From NCBI GenBank assembly GCA_000773965.1, contig JRUP01000010.1, positions 1 through 64,000 of the forward strand: a stretch of DNA of 64,000 nucleotides, in the 5' to 3' direction. The position numbers were made by a program, and so were the translations under genes. This stretch comes from Enterobacter cancerogenus (lineage in GTDB: Bacteria > Pseudomonadota > Gammaproteobacteria > Enterobacterales > Enterobacteriaceae). A model generated the notes under the pieces. It was not told the DNA's origin. It worked only from the letters and a program-made list of their open reading frames with translations, and did not search any database. Position 1 is the stretch's first letter; each line of letters opens with the position of its first letter. Shown here piece after piece: positions 46,786 to 57,409 of this stretch.

Positions 46786-46814
46786 TTGACATTAAAAAAG
46801 AGATTTTGTAAAAA
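46786..46814 (+). promoter_or_regulatory. Sigma70-type promoter of the candidate small RNA
   Basis: TTGACA (46786-46791) is a perfect -35 element. After 17 bases TAAAAA (46809-46814) is a four-of-six -10. The predicted start is about 46821, exactly where the first stem of the RNA begins. Confidence 0.65.
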
Positions 46815-46820
46815 TTAAAT

Positions 46821-46903
46821 TGCCTGATGTGTTTCATTCGCTAGTCCAATCATTCATCTCGCATATCAGGCCGGAAGCCCCTCCTCAACCGTAGGGGCTT
46901 TTT
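46821..46903 (+). ncRNA. Candidate ~83-nt small RNA with 11-bp stem and Rho-independent terminator
   Basis: Residues 46822-46832 pair with 46861-46871 as an 11-bp stem (GCCTGATGTGT with GCATATCAGGC, two wobble pairs) around a 28-base single-stranded loop. Three bases later AAGCCCCT (46875-46882) pairs with AGGGGCTT (46893-46900), followed by a T-run. A promoter with a perfect -35 stands at the right distance and no ORF lies inside. The exposed loop could be a target-pairing seed. I do not recognise it as a named RNA. Confidence 0.65.
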
Positions 46904-47682
46904 GTTTGTATTAATTCTTCCAGAACTCAACTGAGCTTTCCACGATGCAATGCGTCAGGGTTTATTATTTTTATTATATGTTTTAGATTGTTATCAATGC
47001 GGCGTATCCCTCTAAGCGATGCGGCGACAGCAATCACTCTCCTGAGTGGCAACAAGCCTAATAGCGGGTAAGACGGGCTGGGCTTACTCACCGGGAGGCA
47101 CCCGGCGGCGCAGACATTTCAAAGTCGGAACAAATCCTCCCATATGGCTTGGCATGAGATAAGAGCCAGCGCAAGTTTGCGGATGAGGGAGGCTGTTCTT
47201 CGTCTACCGGAAGGCACCCCGCGTTCCGGCAACCTGCTATTAAAAATTATTGTATATATCACCCTATGGGGTGGGGGTAAACAGCAGGACACGTGAAAGA
47301 ATGAAGCGACACAGGTTGTGATGTTTCTTAGCCACGGGAGGCCTCCCGGCACCATAACTGTTACTGAATAATTGAAAAGCGCTGAATCGTCACCGAAAAG
47401 CTTCAGGGCGGCCGAGAGCACTATAAGGTTCCCGAATCAGATTTATCACTGAATTACCAGAATCCTGCTGAATATGCAGTAAGCTCGAATATGTAAAGTA
47501 AAAATATAAATAAAGCGTCAAAACTAATTGACCGTTTTTATCAAATTATGTGGTCAGCACTACTGAACTGAGAAAAATTTATTTATTCAGGTGAAGTTAT
47601 CCTAACTGCGTTAGCACAAAATATAACCTAGACTGTCCATTCCGTGGTACTATCTTCCCTTAACTTAATTTAGGTCGGTGTG
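46904..47682. other. AT-rich intergenic region
   Basis: About 780 bases before the GGDEF membrane gene. The minus-strand frame at 47119-47421 has no motif and no Shine-Dalgarno sequence. The last 150 bases are strongly AT-rich and should hold the cyclase promoter. Confidence 0.4.
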
Positions 47683-48582
47683 ATGAATTTTAAAATACAT
47701 GATAAGCTCATTCATGAGGTAGAGTCCCCAGAAGGCCTTCTTTACAGAATGATAATTATTTACACCTGTTTTATGACTGCGTTGATAGCCATTCTTTTTT
47801 TGGTGATAGGTGACACAACAAAAATAAATTTTTATTTCTTTATAAACTCTTGCACTGTAACAGTAATGGTATGGTTTATTAGAAAATCATTCAATATATT
47901 GTCGAGAGATATACATCTGCTGGCTTTCAGGGTAAGCTTATTTTTTCTCCTGAATTCTTCCCTTGCGTCTATGGCTGGGGGCCTTAACTTGATTGATAGG
48001 GATACAGCATCTGTTATTGCCGCTCTTTTATATGTTCCAGCCATGCTGGTTATCATTTATTCGTTCAATAAATTCATAGCCTATGTTAATCATAATTATA
48101 AATCCGCAGTCAGTCTGTCATTAACTGATGAACTGACCGGATTACCAAACAGACGACACCTCAATGTTAAACTTAGAGAGCTTGAAAGCAGGGCTGGTAC
48201 AATTTGCATTGCAGACATTGACCATTTTAAAAAAATCAACGATACATACGGTCATGAGGCTGGAGATAAGGTGCTGAGAAACATGGGCCTGAGGCTGAGT
48301 TCGTTTGTGAAAGATGAAATTTTCATTTCAAGATCTGGGGGTGAAGAATTTGCTATTATTATTTTTGATAACACAAATGCTGAAGATGTTATCAGGAATA
48401 TAAAAACTTCAGTCTCAGATAGTTGCAATGGAAGTATCGGGGTGACGTTAAGTATTGGAGTGGCAATAAAGCAGAAAGAGGACTCATCTTCCGCTGCTAT
48501 TACATCTGCTGATAATGCTCTATATCGGGCAAAAAGTGCTGGAAGAGACTGTATCATGTATAGTCAACGCTATCGCAGTTAA
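47683..48582 (+). CDS. Membrane-bound diguanylate cyclase
   Basis: The 299-residue protein has about four transmembrane helices in its first 140 residues (IIIYTCFMTALIAILFLVIG, FYFFINSCTVTVMVWFI, LLAFRVSLFFLLNSSL, ALLYVPAMLVIIYSF). The GGDEF domain follows with LTDELTGLPNRRHL, IADIDHFKKINDTYGHEAGD and the active site RSGGEEFAII. An RxxD inhibitory site is not visible before it. ATG 47683 is preferred over the adjacent GTG because AGGTCGG lies upstream. The gene is more AT-rich than the other c-di-GMP genes here, suggesting a different origin. Confidence 0.9.
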   Translation: MNFKIHDKLIHEVESPEGLLYRMIIIYTCFMTALIAILFLVIGDTTKINFYFFINSCTVTVMVWFIRKSFNILSRDIHLLAFRVSLFFLLNSSLASMAGGLNLIDRDTASVIAALLYVPAMLVIIYSFNKFIAYVNHNYKSAVSLSLTDELTGLPNRRHLNVKLRELESRAGTICIADIDHFKKINDTYGHEAGDKVLRNMGLRLSSFVKDEIFISRSGGEEFAIIIFDNTNAEDVIRNIKTSVSDSCNGSIGVTLSIGVAIKQKEDSSSAAITSADNALYRAKSAGRDCIMYSQRYRS

Positions 48583-48597
48583 AATATCTGATTTTTT

Positions 48598-48617
48598 AAA
48601 GGGCGAGATGCCCTTTT
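48598..48617. terminator. Bidirectional Rho-independent terminator
   Basis: AAAGGGC (48598-48604) and GCCCTTT (48610-48616) flank a 5-base loop with T-rich sequence on one side and A-rich on the other. It separates the convergent cyclase and LysR genes. Confidence 0.75.
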
Positions 48618-48657
48618 AATTTTCAAGCTATGAAGTCTTTTAGTCGGGATTTTTAAG

Positions 48658-49545
48658 CTAATTTCTTTGTGCGTCTAATAATTTAAGTAAATGCAATACT
48701 GCTTTAGAGGGATTTCTGTGCCGCCAGGCAAAAGCTATATCAGTGTATAGGGTGTTGTTTTCAATCTCACAAATCACGATGTTCGGATTGTTCACACAGC
48801 ACATTGACTCAGGCACTAATGCGATCCCACATCCTGCCCCTACCATACCAAGAGAAGACATTATTTGTGGCGCCTGAAGAAATCGCGCGGTGGTAAATCC
48901 TGCGCGTATGCATGTGCTGGCGATGAGTTCATAAAGACTGGGAGCGACTTCACGCGGAAACATAATCAATGTTTCATCCGCCAGATGCACCAACGGAACG
49001 GTGCGTTGATGACTGTATGGATGACCTGCAGGTAAAGCAATCATCATTCTCTCAGTTGCTATAACCTTCAGATTAAACGATTTACTGCTTTCACAAGGTA
49101 AGCGAATAAATGCTGCGTCTAGTAATCCATCATGCAGATCCTGCATCAGCAAAGCCATATTCTCTTCCCGGGTGATGAGTTCCATCGCCGGATAATGCGT
49201 TTTGAATCGATGAATAAGTTCAAAAACTGGCGCCCCAAAGGCCACCGAACTGGCAAAACCCAGTTGGATTTGTCCGCTTATGCCCCTAGCCATGCCGCGG
49301 GCTCTCTCAAGCGCATGATCGGCAAGCTGCACAATTTCTAAGGCATCATTGAGGAATGCCCTGCCTGCTTCGGTGAGTTCAACACCCCGCGTCTGACGTT
49401 TCAGTAAAGGTGTCCCAATTTCATGCTCCAGCCGCTGAATTTGTTGGCTTAACGGGGGTTGAGAGATGCCCAGAGCCTCAGCGGCACGAGTGAAATGCAG
49501 CGTCTCAGCGACAGTAATAAAATAACGCAGATGGCGAAGTTCCAT
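48658..49545 (-). CDS. budR: LysR family regulator of the acetoin operon (BudR/AlsR-like)
   Basis: The 295-residue LysR protein has the N-terminal helix-turn-helix ELRHLRYFITVAETLHFTRA then EALGISQPPLSQQIQRLEHE. The effector domain includes GQIQLGFASSVAFGAPVFEL. It is divergent from budA with about 100 bases between the starts, the standard position of AlsR/BudR, which activates the operon in response to acetate under acidic, low-oxygen conditions. Naming rests on context plus family. Confidence 0.85.
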   Translation of the reverse strand: MELRHLRYFITVAETLHFTRAAEALGISQPPLSQQIQRLEHEIGTPLLKRQTRGVELTEAGRAFLNDALEIVQLADHALERARGMARGISGQIQLGFASSVAFGAPVFELIHRFKTHYPAMELITREENMALLMQDLHDGLLDAAFIRLPCESSKSFNLKVIATERMMIALPAGHPYSHQRTVPLVHLADETLIMFPREVAPSLYELIASTCIRAGFTTARFLQAPQIMSSLGMVGAGCGIALVPESMCCVNNPNIVICEIENNTLYTDIAFAWRHRNPSKAVLHLLKLLDAQRN

Positions 49546-49649
49546 ATCAAAAACGTCTCAAAGTTAACATGTTTCGCTATTGGATTCGGTCAGCTAAAAA
49601 GACCAAGATGACATTAAGACGGCTTAACTATCGATTTGCGAGGTGGCAA
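49546..49649. promoter_or_regulatory. Divergent budR-budABC promoter region
   Basis: The 104 bases between the LysR and budA starts should carry both promoters and the BudR sites. The region is AT-rich. GAGGTGG before ATG 49650 is the budA Shine-Dalgarno sequence. I could not assign a T-N11-A box with confidence. Confidence 0.5.
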
Positions 49650-50432
49650 ATGTATAACTTTGTATCTGAGTCTAAATGCGATGAACAGTTGAGAGAAACT
49701 GTTAAAAAAATTAATGATGATTCACCAGAAAAAATCATCTATCAGACTTCACTCATGAGCGCATTACTTAGTGGGGTTTATGACGGTTCAACTACAGTTT
49801 CCGAGCTGCTGAAACAAGGTGACTTTGGTTTGGGGACCTTTAATCGGCTAGATGGAGAACTCATTGCCTTTGACAGTAATGTTTATCAACTACGCTCTGA
49901 TGGCACCGCCAACCCTGCTAATCCCGGTCAAAAGACGCCTTTTGCTGTGATGACTTTTTTCAAACCAGAGTATCATCACCGCCTAGCCGAAACTGCTACA
50001 CGAGAAGATGTTCATCAGGTTATCAACAGCAAAGTCACCTCAGACAATCAATTCTGCGCCATGCGCATCAGCGGACACTTCCATACTGTTCAGACACGAA
50101 CAGTACCCTGTCAGTGCCGTCCTTATCGCTCGATGCCTGAAGTACTGGGTAATCAGCCCACATTCACCTTCAAGGACACCCTGGGTGAATTAATCGGCTT
50201 TCGCACACCGCAATACATGCAAGGAATCAACGTAGCAGGTTATCACGAGCACTTCATTACTGATGACCGGCAGGGTGGTGGGCACATCCTCGATTACGTG
50301 CTCAGAGAGGGAAATCTGACCTTCGGCGCGATTAGCAAGCTTATCGTTGAATTACCCAGAGACAACGAATTTCTTCGGGCAGAGCTCAATCCTCACAATC
50401 TTGATGAAGCCATTCGGTCCGTCGAAAGCTAA
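49650..50432 (+). CDS. budA: Acetolactate decarboxylase
   Basis: Converts 2-acetolactate to acetoin. The 260-residue length is normal for the family when ATG 49650 ([20 protein letters not shown]) is used; it follows GAGGTGG, whereas the open frame runs back to 49569. The family pattern is clear: [52 protein letters not shown] with zinc-binding histidines, and [20 protein letters not shown] with the third His. It is the first gene of budABC, 14 bases before budB. Confidence 0.93.
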   Translation: MYNFVSESKCDEQLRETVKKINDDSPEKIIYQTSLMSALLSGVYDGSTTVSELLKQGDFGLGTFNRLDGELIAFDSNVYQLRSDGTANPANPGQKTPFAVMTFFKPEYHHRLAETATREDVHQVINSKVTSDNQFCAMRISGHFHTVQTRTVPCQCRPYRSMPEVLGNQPTFTFKDTLGELIGFRTPQYMQGINVAGYHEHFITDDRQGGGHILDYVLREGNLTFGAISKLIVELPRDNEFLRAELNPHNLDEAIRSVES

Positions 50433-50446
50433 CAGCAGGAGGCAAA

Positions 50447-52126
50447 ATGAAAACGTTGAACAATAATGCTCTCTGGAATAGCGGCGCCGATTTAGTTGTC
50501 GCGCAGCTTGAAGCACAAGGTGTAAAACAGGTGTTTGGGATCCCCGGAGCCAAAATAGACAAAGTATTTGATTCACTGCTGGATTCACCCATTCAGCTAA
50601 TCCCCGTAAGGCATGAAGCAAATGCCGCCTTTATGGCCGCCGCGGTAGGCAGACTGACGGGACATGCAGGTGTCGCACTCGTTACCTCCGGCCCGGGTTG
50701 CTCTAACCTGATTACCGGTATGGCAACCGCGACCAGTGAAGGGGATCCGGTGGTGGCAATAGGAGGAGCGGTTAAACGGTCGGATAGCGCTAAACAGGTT
50801 CACCAGAGCATGGACACCGTTTCGATGTTTCGTCCGGTCACTAAATATGCTGTTGAGGTGACAGACCCTGCCGCACTGCCCGAATGTGTGTCGAATGCCT
50901 TTCGTCATGCTGAAAATGGACGCGGCGGAGGCGCATTTATCAGCCTGCCACAGGATGTTATCGATCAGCCTGTTTCCGGTAGCCCTTTGAAAAACCATGG
51001 GCACGTCAAGCTGGGTGCCGCTCCCGATGGCCTGATTGCCGCTGTCGGCCAGGAAATCAGCCGGGCAAAAAATCCTGTCATTTTGCTGGGACTGATGGCC
51101 AGCCAGCCAGAAAACAGTGCCGCAATCCATGAATTACTGTCAAAAAGCCAGATCCCTGCGACCAGTACATATCAAGCTGCAGGCGCGGTCAGACAGGAGA
51201 ACTTCTCTCGGTTCGCAGGTCGTGTAGGATTATTTAATAACCAGGCCGGTGACAGATTGTTGCAGCAGGCTGACCTGATCATCACTATTGGCTACAGCCC
51301 GGTGGAGTATGAACCGGCCATGTGGAACAGTGGTAAAGCGATTCTGGTGCATATAGATGTGTTACCAGCTGATACAGATAACCACTACCTGCCCGACGCT
51401 GAACTAGTAGGCGATATAGCGCAGACCGTAGGCAAGATTGCCGCGCACATTCACTTACCACTTCAACTCAGCAACGCCGCTTCTTCTGTACTGGAAGACC
51501 GACAGCACCAACGGCAATTGCTGGCCATGCAAGGCGCCAGCCTGAATCAGTTTGCACTGCACCCACTGCGCATCGTACGTGCGATGCAGGACATCGTTAA
51601 CTCTGATATCAGTCTTACCGTTGATATGGGCAGCTTCCATATCTGGATAGCACGTTATCTGTACAGTTTCCGGGCGCGCCAGATTATGATTTCCAACGGA
51701 CAGCAGACTATGGGTGTCGCTCTGCCATGGGCTATCGGAGCCTGGTTAGTTGATCCTTCACGCAAAGTCGTGTCGGTCTCCGGGGACGGCGGATTTCTGC
51801 AGTCAAGCATGGAGCTGGAAACTGCCGTCAGGCTAAAAGCCAATATTCTGCACATCATCTGGGTCGATAACGCCTACAACATGGTCGCGATGCAGGAAGA
51901 TAAAAAGTATCAGCGTATATCAGGCGTCAACTTCGGCCCGGTTAACTTTAAAGCCTATGCCGAAGCATTCGGCGCCACCGGTTTCGCAGTTAACTGTGCA
52001 GAAGAACTCGAGGCAACGTTACGCAGCGCGATGGATGTCAGCGGCCCTTCAGTGGTTGCAATCCCGGTCGACTATAGCGACAACCCGCTGCTGATGAGTC
52101 AGTTGCACCTGAGCCAAATTCTCTGA
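50447..52126 (+). CDS. budB: Acetolactate synthase, catabolic
   Basis: The 559-residue thiamine-diphosphate enzyme condenses two pyruvates to 2-acetolactate. The N-terminal domain has [15 protein letters not shown] and the catalytic Glu in [14 protein letters not shown]. The C-terminal TPP domain has [20 protein letters not shown] and the metal motif continuing to DNAYNM. It has no FAD/regulatory small-subunit partner here, which with the operon points to the catabolic pH 6 type. It starts 14 bases after budA with AGGAGG-like sequence. Confidence 0.95.
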   Translation: MKTLNNNALWNSGADLVVAQLEAQGVKQVFGIPGAKIDKVFDSLLDSPIQLIPVRHEANAAFMAAAVGRLTGHAGVALVTSGPGCSNLITGMATATSEGDPVVAIGGAVKRSDSAKQVHQSMDTVSMFRPVTKYAVEVTDPAALPECVSNAFRHAENGRGGGAFISLPQDVIDQPVSGSPLKNHGHVKLGAAPDGLIAAVGQEISRAKNPVILLGLMASQPENSAAIHELLSKSQIPATSTYQAAGAVRQENFSRFAGRVGLFNNQAGDRLLQQADLIITIGYSPVEYEPAMWNSGKAILVHIDVLPADTDNHYLPDAELVGDIAQTVGKIAAHIHLPLQLSNAASSVLEDRQHQRQLLAMQGASLNQFALHPLRIVRAMQDIVNSDISLTVDMGSFHIWIARYLYSFRARQIMISNGQQTMGVALPWAIGAWLVDPSRKVVSVSGDGGFLQSSMELETAVRLKANILHIIWVDNAYNMVAMQEDKKYQRISGVNFGPVNFKAYAEAFGATGFAVNCAEELEATLRSAMDVSGPSVVAIPVDYSDNPLLMSQLHLSQIL

Positions 52127-52918
<792 letters not shown>

Positions 52919-53309
52919 TTCCTCAATTGTGCTTACTCACATTCCTGTGTGAGTAAGCAGTTAGCCATGCTCAAGACCAGGAGGAGGCACTTAACCAGGC
53001 ATCTCGTCTTAAATACGCAGTCTGCATTCTGGTATCAGATCTCAGCCAAAAGGCCCAATGTGAATCATCAGGCGGTAAGAGGCAGCTTATTGGTTAACCA
53101 TAAGCAAGTTGATCCAGCCAGACCCTCACAATCAAAACGCTCTGGCAGGCTGACGTAAATTGTTCATCAATCAGCAAAGGCGCACTTCTGCTAAAAGAGG
53201 TTCGAACACATAAGGCTGTATACCTTCCTGATCCTTCATCAGATGAAAAGGTCCAAAGGTCAGTCCGTGAAGACGGTTAAGTAACGTCAGAGAATCAATG
53301 CTCATGAAA
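52919..53309. other. Intergenic region after budABC
   Basis: About 390 bases containing the 52930-52959 hairpin near its left end and no supported gene. The plus-strand frame at 52949-53158 lacks a Shine-Dalgarno sequence and family features. Confidence 0.4.
52930..52959 (+). terminator. Hairpin after budC, probable operon end
   Basis: TGCTTACTCAC (52930-52940) and GTGAGTAAGCA (52949-52959) form a perfect 11-bp stem with an 8-base loop. It lies 11 bases after budC. There is no strong T-tract, so it may act as a 3'-end stabiliser or weak terminator. Confidence 0.55.
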
Positions 53310-54476
53310 CTAGTCAGTACTATCAGAAAAACTTTGTATGCGTTTCTGTAGACGGGAAATTTGTCCTGTTATATCTGCCGTCCTTTCCGCAAGTCCTCTG
53401 ATAGCACTGGCAATTACGGAGAAGCCACGCCCATGTATACCCGCCCTTGCCGCTTCGATACTGGCATTGAGAGAGATAAGTTTGATCTGTGCAGCAATAT
53501 TTCCGTTCTCTGAGACCAGTTCGGCAATTTCTTTCGCTGCTTCAGCTGTCTGAATGTTCCTCCTGACCTCGCTATCTTCATGCAGCCGTCGGTCTTTTCG
53601 GGCCTGAATATCAATCAGCGCCCCGACGGCACGGAGCGGAGTACCGTCGTGCGCGCGCTTTGTCTGACCGCGAGCCTGAAACCACCGGTATTCACCACTG
53701 CGAAGCTTAAGGCGATATTCTATATCGAAACCTGTCTTGCCGCTGTAGTCCATCAGGTGCTTAACGAAAGCGTCAAGTGCAGCCTGCCTGTCATCGGGAT
53801 GAAGGCGTGAAGCCCAGCTGTCCATCACGTCCGGAAATTCTTCGACAGTTTCAAAACCCAGCAGTTTTCTGAACTGCGGTGACCACCAGAAGACGTTATC
53901 AGGATTAAGCGGATTGCCTCCAATGATATCAAGATCCCAAAGTCCGTCGTTGAGCATTTCCCGCGACAGGTCAAAGCGCGTGGAAACAATATCAAAAAGA
54001 CGTGCCTGAGTGGTCTGCTGTTCAATATTTTTGATAATGCCTACTAAGCGCGGAGGCGAAAATTCCACACAGTACTTTGCCTGAAATAGAAACCACTGAA
54101 AATTGGTTTTGTCAGTTTTGACCATGCACTGAAGCGGTTTTTTAGCCGGACCATGGCTGAGTGAAGAGAAAACGAAATCTGTGAAAGCATCCTGATGCTG
54201 TGTATGAACTCTCTGCATAAGAGAATGCGTTCCGACTTCTTCATCAGGGGTCAGACCTAAAAGACGACGGGCTGAGTGCGATAAAAATACGGGCGAATCA
54301 CTGTTCCTGTCGGGTGACTGAATGTACCAGACGGATTCATGCCCTATCTCCATCACACACTTCAGTAGTTCAGTGTCACTGTGATATGCGTAGTGCTCTT
54401 GAATATCTGGTACTTCAGATATAGCTAATTTAACCTGTACTATGGCAGGCTTTTTTTGTAGTAATTTTTTGAACAT
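53310..54476 (-). CDS. Soluble PAS-PAS protein with minimal MCP signalling domain
   Basis: The 388-residue cytoplasmic protein has a first PAS-like domain (about 35-145: VWYIQSPDRNSDSPVFLSHS). A second PAS with PAC (about 170-300) follows: DGLWDLDIIGGNPLNPDNVF, YRLKLRSGEYRWFQARGQTK. A short coiled region then bears the MCP tip QIKLISLNASIEAARAGIHG-RGFSVIASAIRGLAERT. The signal domain is only about 80 residues, with no membrane segment, no HAMP and no obvious methylation helices. Such mini-MCPs may form arrays or modulate other receptors. PAS could hold a flavin, haem or nothing. A second chemoreceptor gene lies upstream on the same strand. Confidence 0.85.
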   Translation of the reverse strand: MFKKLLQKKPAIVQVKLAISEVPDIQEHYAYHSDTELLKCVMEIGHESVWYIQSPDRNSDSPVFLSHSARRLLGLTPDEEVGTHSLMQRVHTQHQDAFTDFVFSSLSHGPAKKPLQCMVKTDKTNFQWFLFQAKYCVEFSPPRLVGIIKNIEQQTTQARLFDIVSTRFDLSREMLNDGLWDLDIIGGNPLNPDNVFWWSPQFRKLLGFETVEEFPDVMDSWASRLHPDDRQAALDAFVKHLMDYSGKTGFDIEYRLKLRSGEYRWFQARGQTKRAHDGTPLRAVGALIDIQARKDRRLHEDSEVRRNIQTAEAAKEIAELVSENGNIAAQIKLISLNASIEAARAGIHGRGFSVIASAIRGLAERTADITGQISRLQKRIQSFSDSTD

Positions 54477-55223
54477 TATTTCTCCTGGTTAATTTACATC
54501 GGCACAAAATAAGACTGATATGTCATATCGGCGCCTACAGTCAGAAGTTCAGTGAATTAAATTAAGTTGTAACAATAACTGTATTAAAATGGCCTTATCA
54601 TGCACTTGTCGTCAGCGCAGGATTTCATAATTTTTCTGTTGATAATAATGCCCTGCAGCTAAAGCAAACAGCTCGGGTTAACAGGCGTTAGTTCTCCTGC
54701 AACGCTACCTACTGTTCATCGATAAGGCAGTCATGACCCTGAAATCCCAGTACTGAAAAAGTCACTGTTTATTTATAATTTAAGGTTTCTTTGGGCTAAT
54801 TTTAGATACGAAGTTTCTTCAAGGTCTTATTCATTGATTACTAAAAATTAACATCGGCGATGGTGTGCCCCCGAGGACGCTGGATGAATGGAGTATCAGT
54901 GTCGGACATTTAGAAATTAACGCTATGTACAGTTTTATGAATCCAAAATAGATAAATGACTGTGCTGTTTTCTATAAAATCTTCAACTTTCTGACTCTGG
55001 ACAATTGATGAAAATACCATTTTTGAGATTGATTTTTCCTGTTAAAGCAGGACAGCTATCCGTAACAAGTCAGCTAATTTTAACAGTATTAGCTTGTCAT
55101 ATCTGTTCTGAGCATTTTATGTGCAGAAGATTCAGATTCATAAATATTAACTATAAGAACTCGGGAAAGCGCTGGCGTACCAGCGCTTATGATAAACCTG
55201 TTTTTAAAGAATAGCCGGAGAAT
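54477..55223. other. AT-rich intergenic region with an inverted repeat
   Basis: About 750 AT-rich bases between two minus-strand receptor genes. A perfect 9-bp stem (AAGCGCTGG 55167-55175, CCAGCGCTT 55180-55188, 4-base loop) lies near the end of the MCP gene. The plus-strand frame 55005-55214 has a hydrophobic start but no Shine-Dalgarno sequence and is not called. Confidence 0.45.
55167..55188. repeat. Perfect 9-bp inverted repeat downstream of the MCP gene
   Basis: AAGCGCTGG and CCAGCGCTT with a CGTA loop, 36 bases past the minus-strand MCP stop. There is no T-tract on either side, so it may be a transcript-end hairpin or protein site. Confidence 0.6.
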
Positions 55224-56885
55224 TTAAAAACTTTCCCAGTTTACTTTACTCACATTAGCAGCAATCACATCAGGCATTTTTTGCAATTGTAATTTTTTTC
55301 TGATTACCGGCCTGACACTTACCCCGGCATGGGCCTGATTTTTATCAAGGATGAAAGTGGACACCAGTCCTGACAGTGTTTCAGCCTGTTCCTGGAGTGA
55401 TTTTGAGGCTGAAGAAGCCTCTTCAACCAAAGAGGCGTTCTGCTGGGTGACCTCATCCATCTGCCCGATGGCCAGATGGACCTGCTCGATGCCCTTGCTC
55501 TGTTCAGATGTTGCGGCCGCAATCTCATTAACCAGGTCTGCAACTTGCTGAATCGCACTGGTGACGTTCTCTGTGTTACCGCCAACATGCGTTGCCTGCT
55601 GAAGCCCTTGTTCGACCTGAGAAACGGAAAGTGAAATCAGGTCCTTTATCTCACGTGCAGCAGTAGAAGAACGCTGCGCCAGATTACGCACCTCAGAGGC
55701 AACAACCGCAAACCCTCTTCCATGTTCACCGGCGCGCGCGGCCTCTACCGCAGCATTAAGCGCCAGAATATTGGTCTGGAAAGCAATTCCTTCAATCAGT
55801 CCCGTAATTTCAGAAATTTTTGCTGAACTCCCGCGGATATCGGACATGGTTTCCAGCATCCCACTGACTGCGCTCCTGTTCTGACGGGATAAATCATTAG
55901 CATTGTTTGCCAGTGTGCTTGCTTCAAAAGCTCCCTCAGCATTCTGCCGAACAGAATCGCTCAGGGTAGCCATGCTTGCAGAAGTCTGTTCCAGCGACGC
56001 CGCCTGTTGTTCTGTACGAGATGAAAGATCCTCGTTTCCTGCGGCAATCTGTGTTGACCCCGTACTGACTGAGTGTGCCGCCTGGTTCACCGATAAAAGC
56101 GTTGAGGAGACCCTTTTGAGCAGATTGTTAAACGCCGATGCCGTCTTTCCTACTTCATCATTTCTGATCACGGAAGCCACTTGCGTCAGATCAAGGTGGT
56201 TGCTGACGTCAGTTATTGTATTTTGAAGATTGTTCAGGCTGCGCTTTATACCCAGAACGATATTGATACAAAATATGCCAAGAACCAGGATAACTCCTGC
56301 CGATACAGAGGTCATTATCCAGAACGTCTGAGAATAAATTTTCTTATTAACGACTCGTAGTCCATCACCAATTTGAATATTTAAATCAATTTGTTTAGTG
56401 AATTGTGACTCCATTTCTCTCGTGGCAGCACCCACACCTTTGTCCCCCCTGAGTAGAGCCAAGGAAGCTGCATCATCATTATTACTGCCTGAGGCAGCTA
56501 AGAACGCGGGTAGGGCAGCACGAACGGCATCAATGTTACGGAATGCCTGCTCAGTCATAGCCTTATCTTCGTCACTGGAGATATCGTTCGCCATGTAATA
56601 ATCAGTAAGTGACTTCAGTGTGTGAAGCAGGTCGTTGATCCTTTCTTGTGCGGCGTCTTGGTCAGCTTTCGTTAAAGCCGTCTGATGACGGTACAGCGCA
56701 ATACCCAGCTGATTCGTGGTACTTATGGATTTGTTCAGGTCCTTGATACTCGGTATCGCATTGGCCTGTACATATTCGAATCGCGCCTGGAAGCCCGAAA
56801 TCACTGCAAGTGAAACGGCAACAATCGATAAGAGAGATACAGCCAACAAAAAAAACGCCATCAATAATCGCTGTGTAATGGTCAT
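55224..56885 (-). CDS. Methyl-accepting chemotaxis protein with NWESF tail
   Basis: The 553-residue receptor has a first transmembrane helix at 7-29 (LLMAFFLLAVSLLSIVAVSLAV) and a periplasmic four-helix-bundle ligand domain to about 190. A second helix near 192-214 is followed by HAMP and the signalling domain. Key parts are QIAAGNEDLSSRTEQQAASL (methylation helix) and the tip IEGIAFQTNILALNAAVEAARAGEHG. The last residues are NWESF, the CheR/CheB docking pentapeptide, so this is a high-abundance-type receptor. ATG 56885 has AGGGCTC upstream. The ligand is unknown. Confidence 0.95.
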   Translation of the reverse strand: MTITQRLLMAFFLLAVSLLSIVAVSLAVISGFQARFEYVQANAIPSIKDLNKSISTTNQLGIALYRHQTALTKADQDAAQERINDLLHTLKSLTDYYMANDISSDEDKAMTEQAFRNIDAVRAALPAFLAASGSNNDDAASLALLRGDKGVGAATREMESQFTKQIDLNIQIGDGLRVVNKKIYSQTFWIMTSVSAGVILVLGIFCINIVLGIKRSLNNLQNTITDVSNHLDLTQVASVIRNDEVGKTASAFNNLLKRVSSTLLSVNQAAHSVSTGSTQIAAGNEDLSSRTEQQAASLEQTSASMATLSDSVRQNAEGAFEASTLANNANDLSRQNRSAVSGMLETMSDIRGSSAKISEITGLIEGIAFQTNILALNAAVEAARAGEHGRGFAVVASEVRNLAQRSSTAAREIKDLISLSVSQVEQGLQQATHVGGNTENVTSAIQQVADLVNEIAAATSEQSKGIEQVHLAIGQMDEVTQQNASLVEEASSASKSLQEQAETLSGLVSTFILDKNQAHAGVSVRPVIRKKLQLQKMPDVIAANVSKVNWESF

Positions 56886-57409
56886 ATGAGCCCTGGTATA
56901 AAAGTTAATAAAAAATCAACAATGTATTATCGACGTAATCTCAACAGGCTTTAATAGATTATTTTTTCAATATCTACTGAGAGAGGCTTGATGTTTATTA
57001 AAGATCCGCTAAGCAGGTTACTATTCTGTTGTGTTATCTGACACCGAGCGGCAGATTTTGGCTTCCATCCTTCAGCAGATAAACTGGAGCTATACCATGC
57101 TGCGATATACATACGTAAACTCTGTCTGAAGTACGACCTCCGCTTCTGCGCATGTTAAATTCCCACTTTCATAGTCATGACCGATAAACACATGCTTAGA
57201 AAACAATGTTCAATGTAGTCAACATTTAAGCTACATCGAACAGCGTGATCATGGCTGTTCGAGGATTGCGGATGGAGGGAATTTTCGCAACGCAAAAAAT
57301 CAATAAGTTCTCCTTTATGTTTCATCGTGTAAATTTGGCTTGTTCTTTACCAGTAACATCTTACTTTCATTAGGTACGTTTCAAACATATCAACTGAAGA
57401 GGAATATTT
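56886..57409. other. AT-rich intergenic region
   Basis: About 520 bases upstream of the MCP gene (minus) and before a small plus-strand gene. It should contain the receptor promoter. No FliA-type TAAA-N15-GCCGATAA box was found by eye, and no ORF is supported. Confidence 0.4.

Noticed and set aside
47119-47421. 100-codon minus-strand ORF
   Set aside because: No start signal or motif, and base composition differs from the coding genes nearby.
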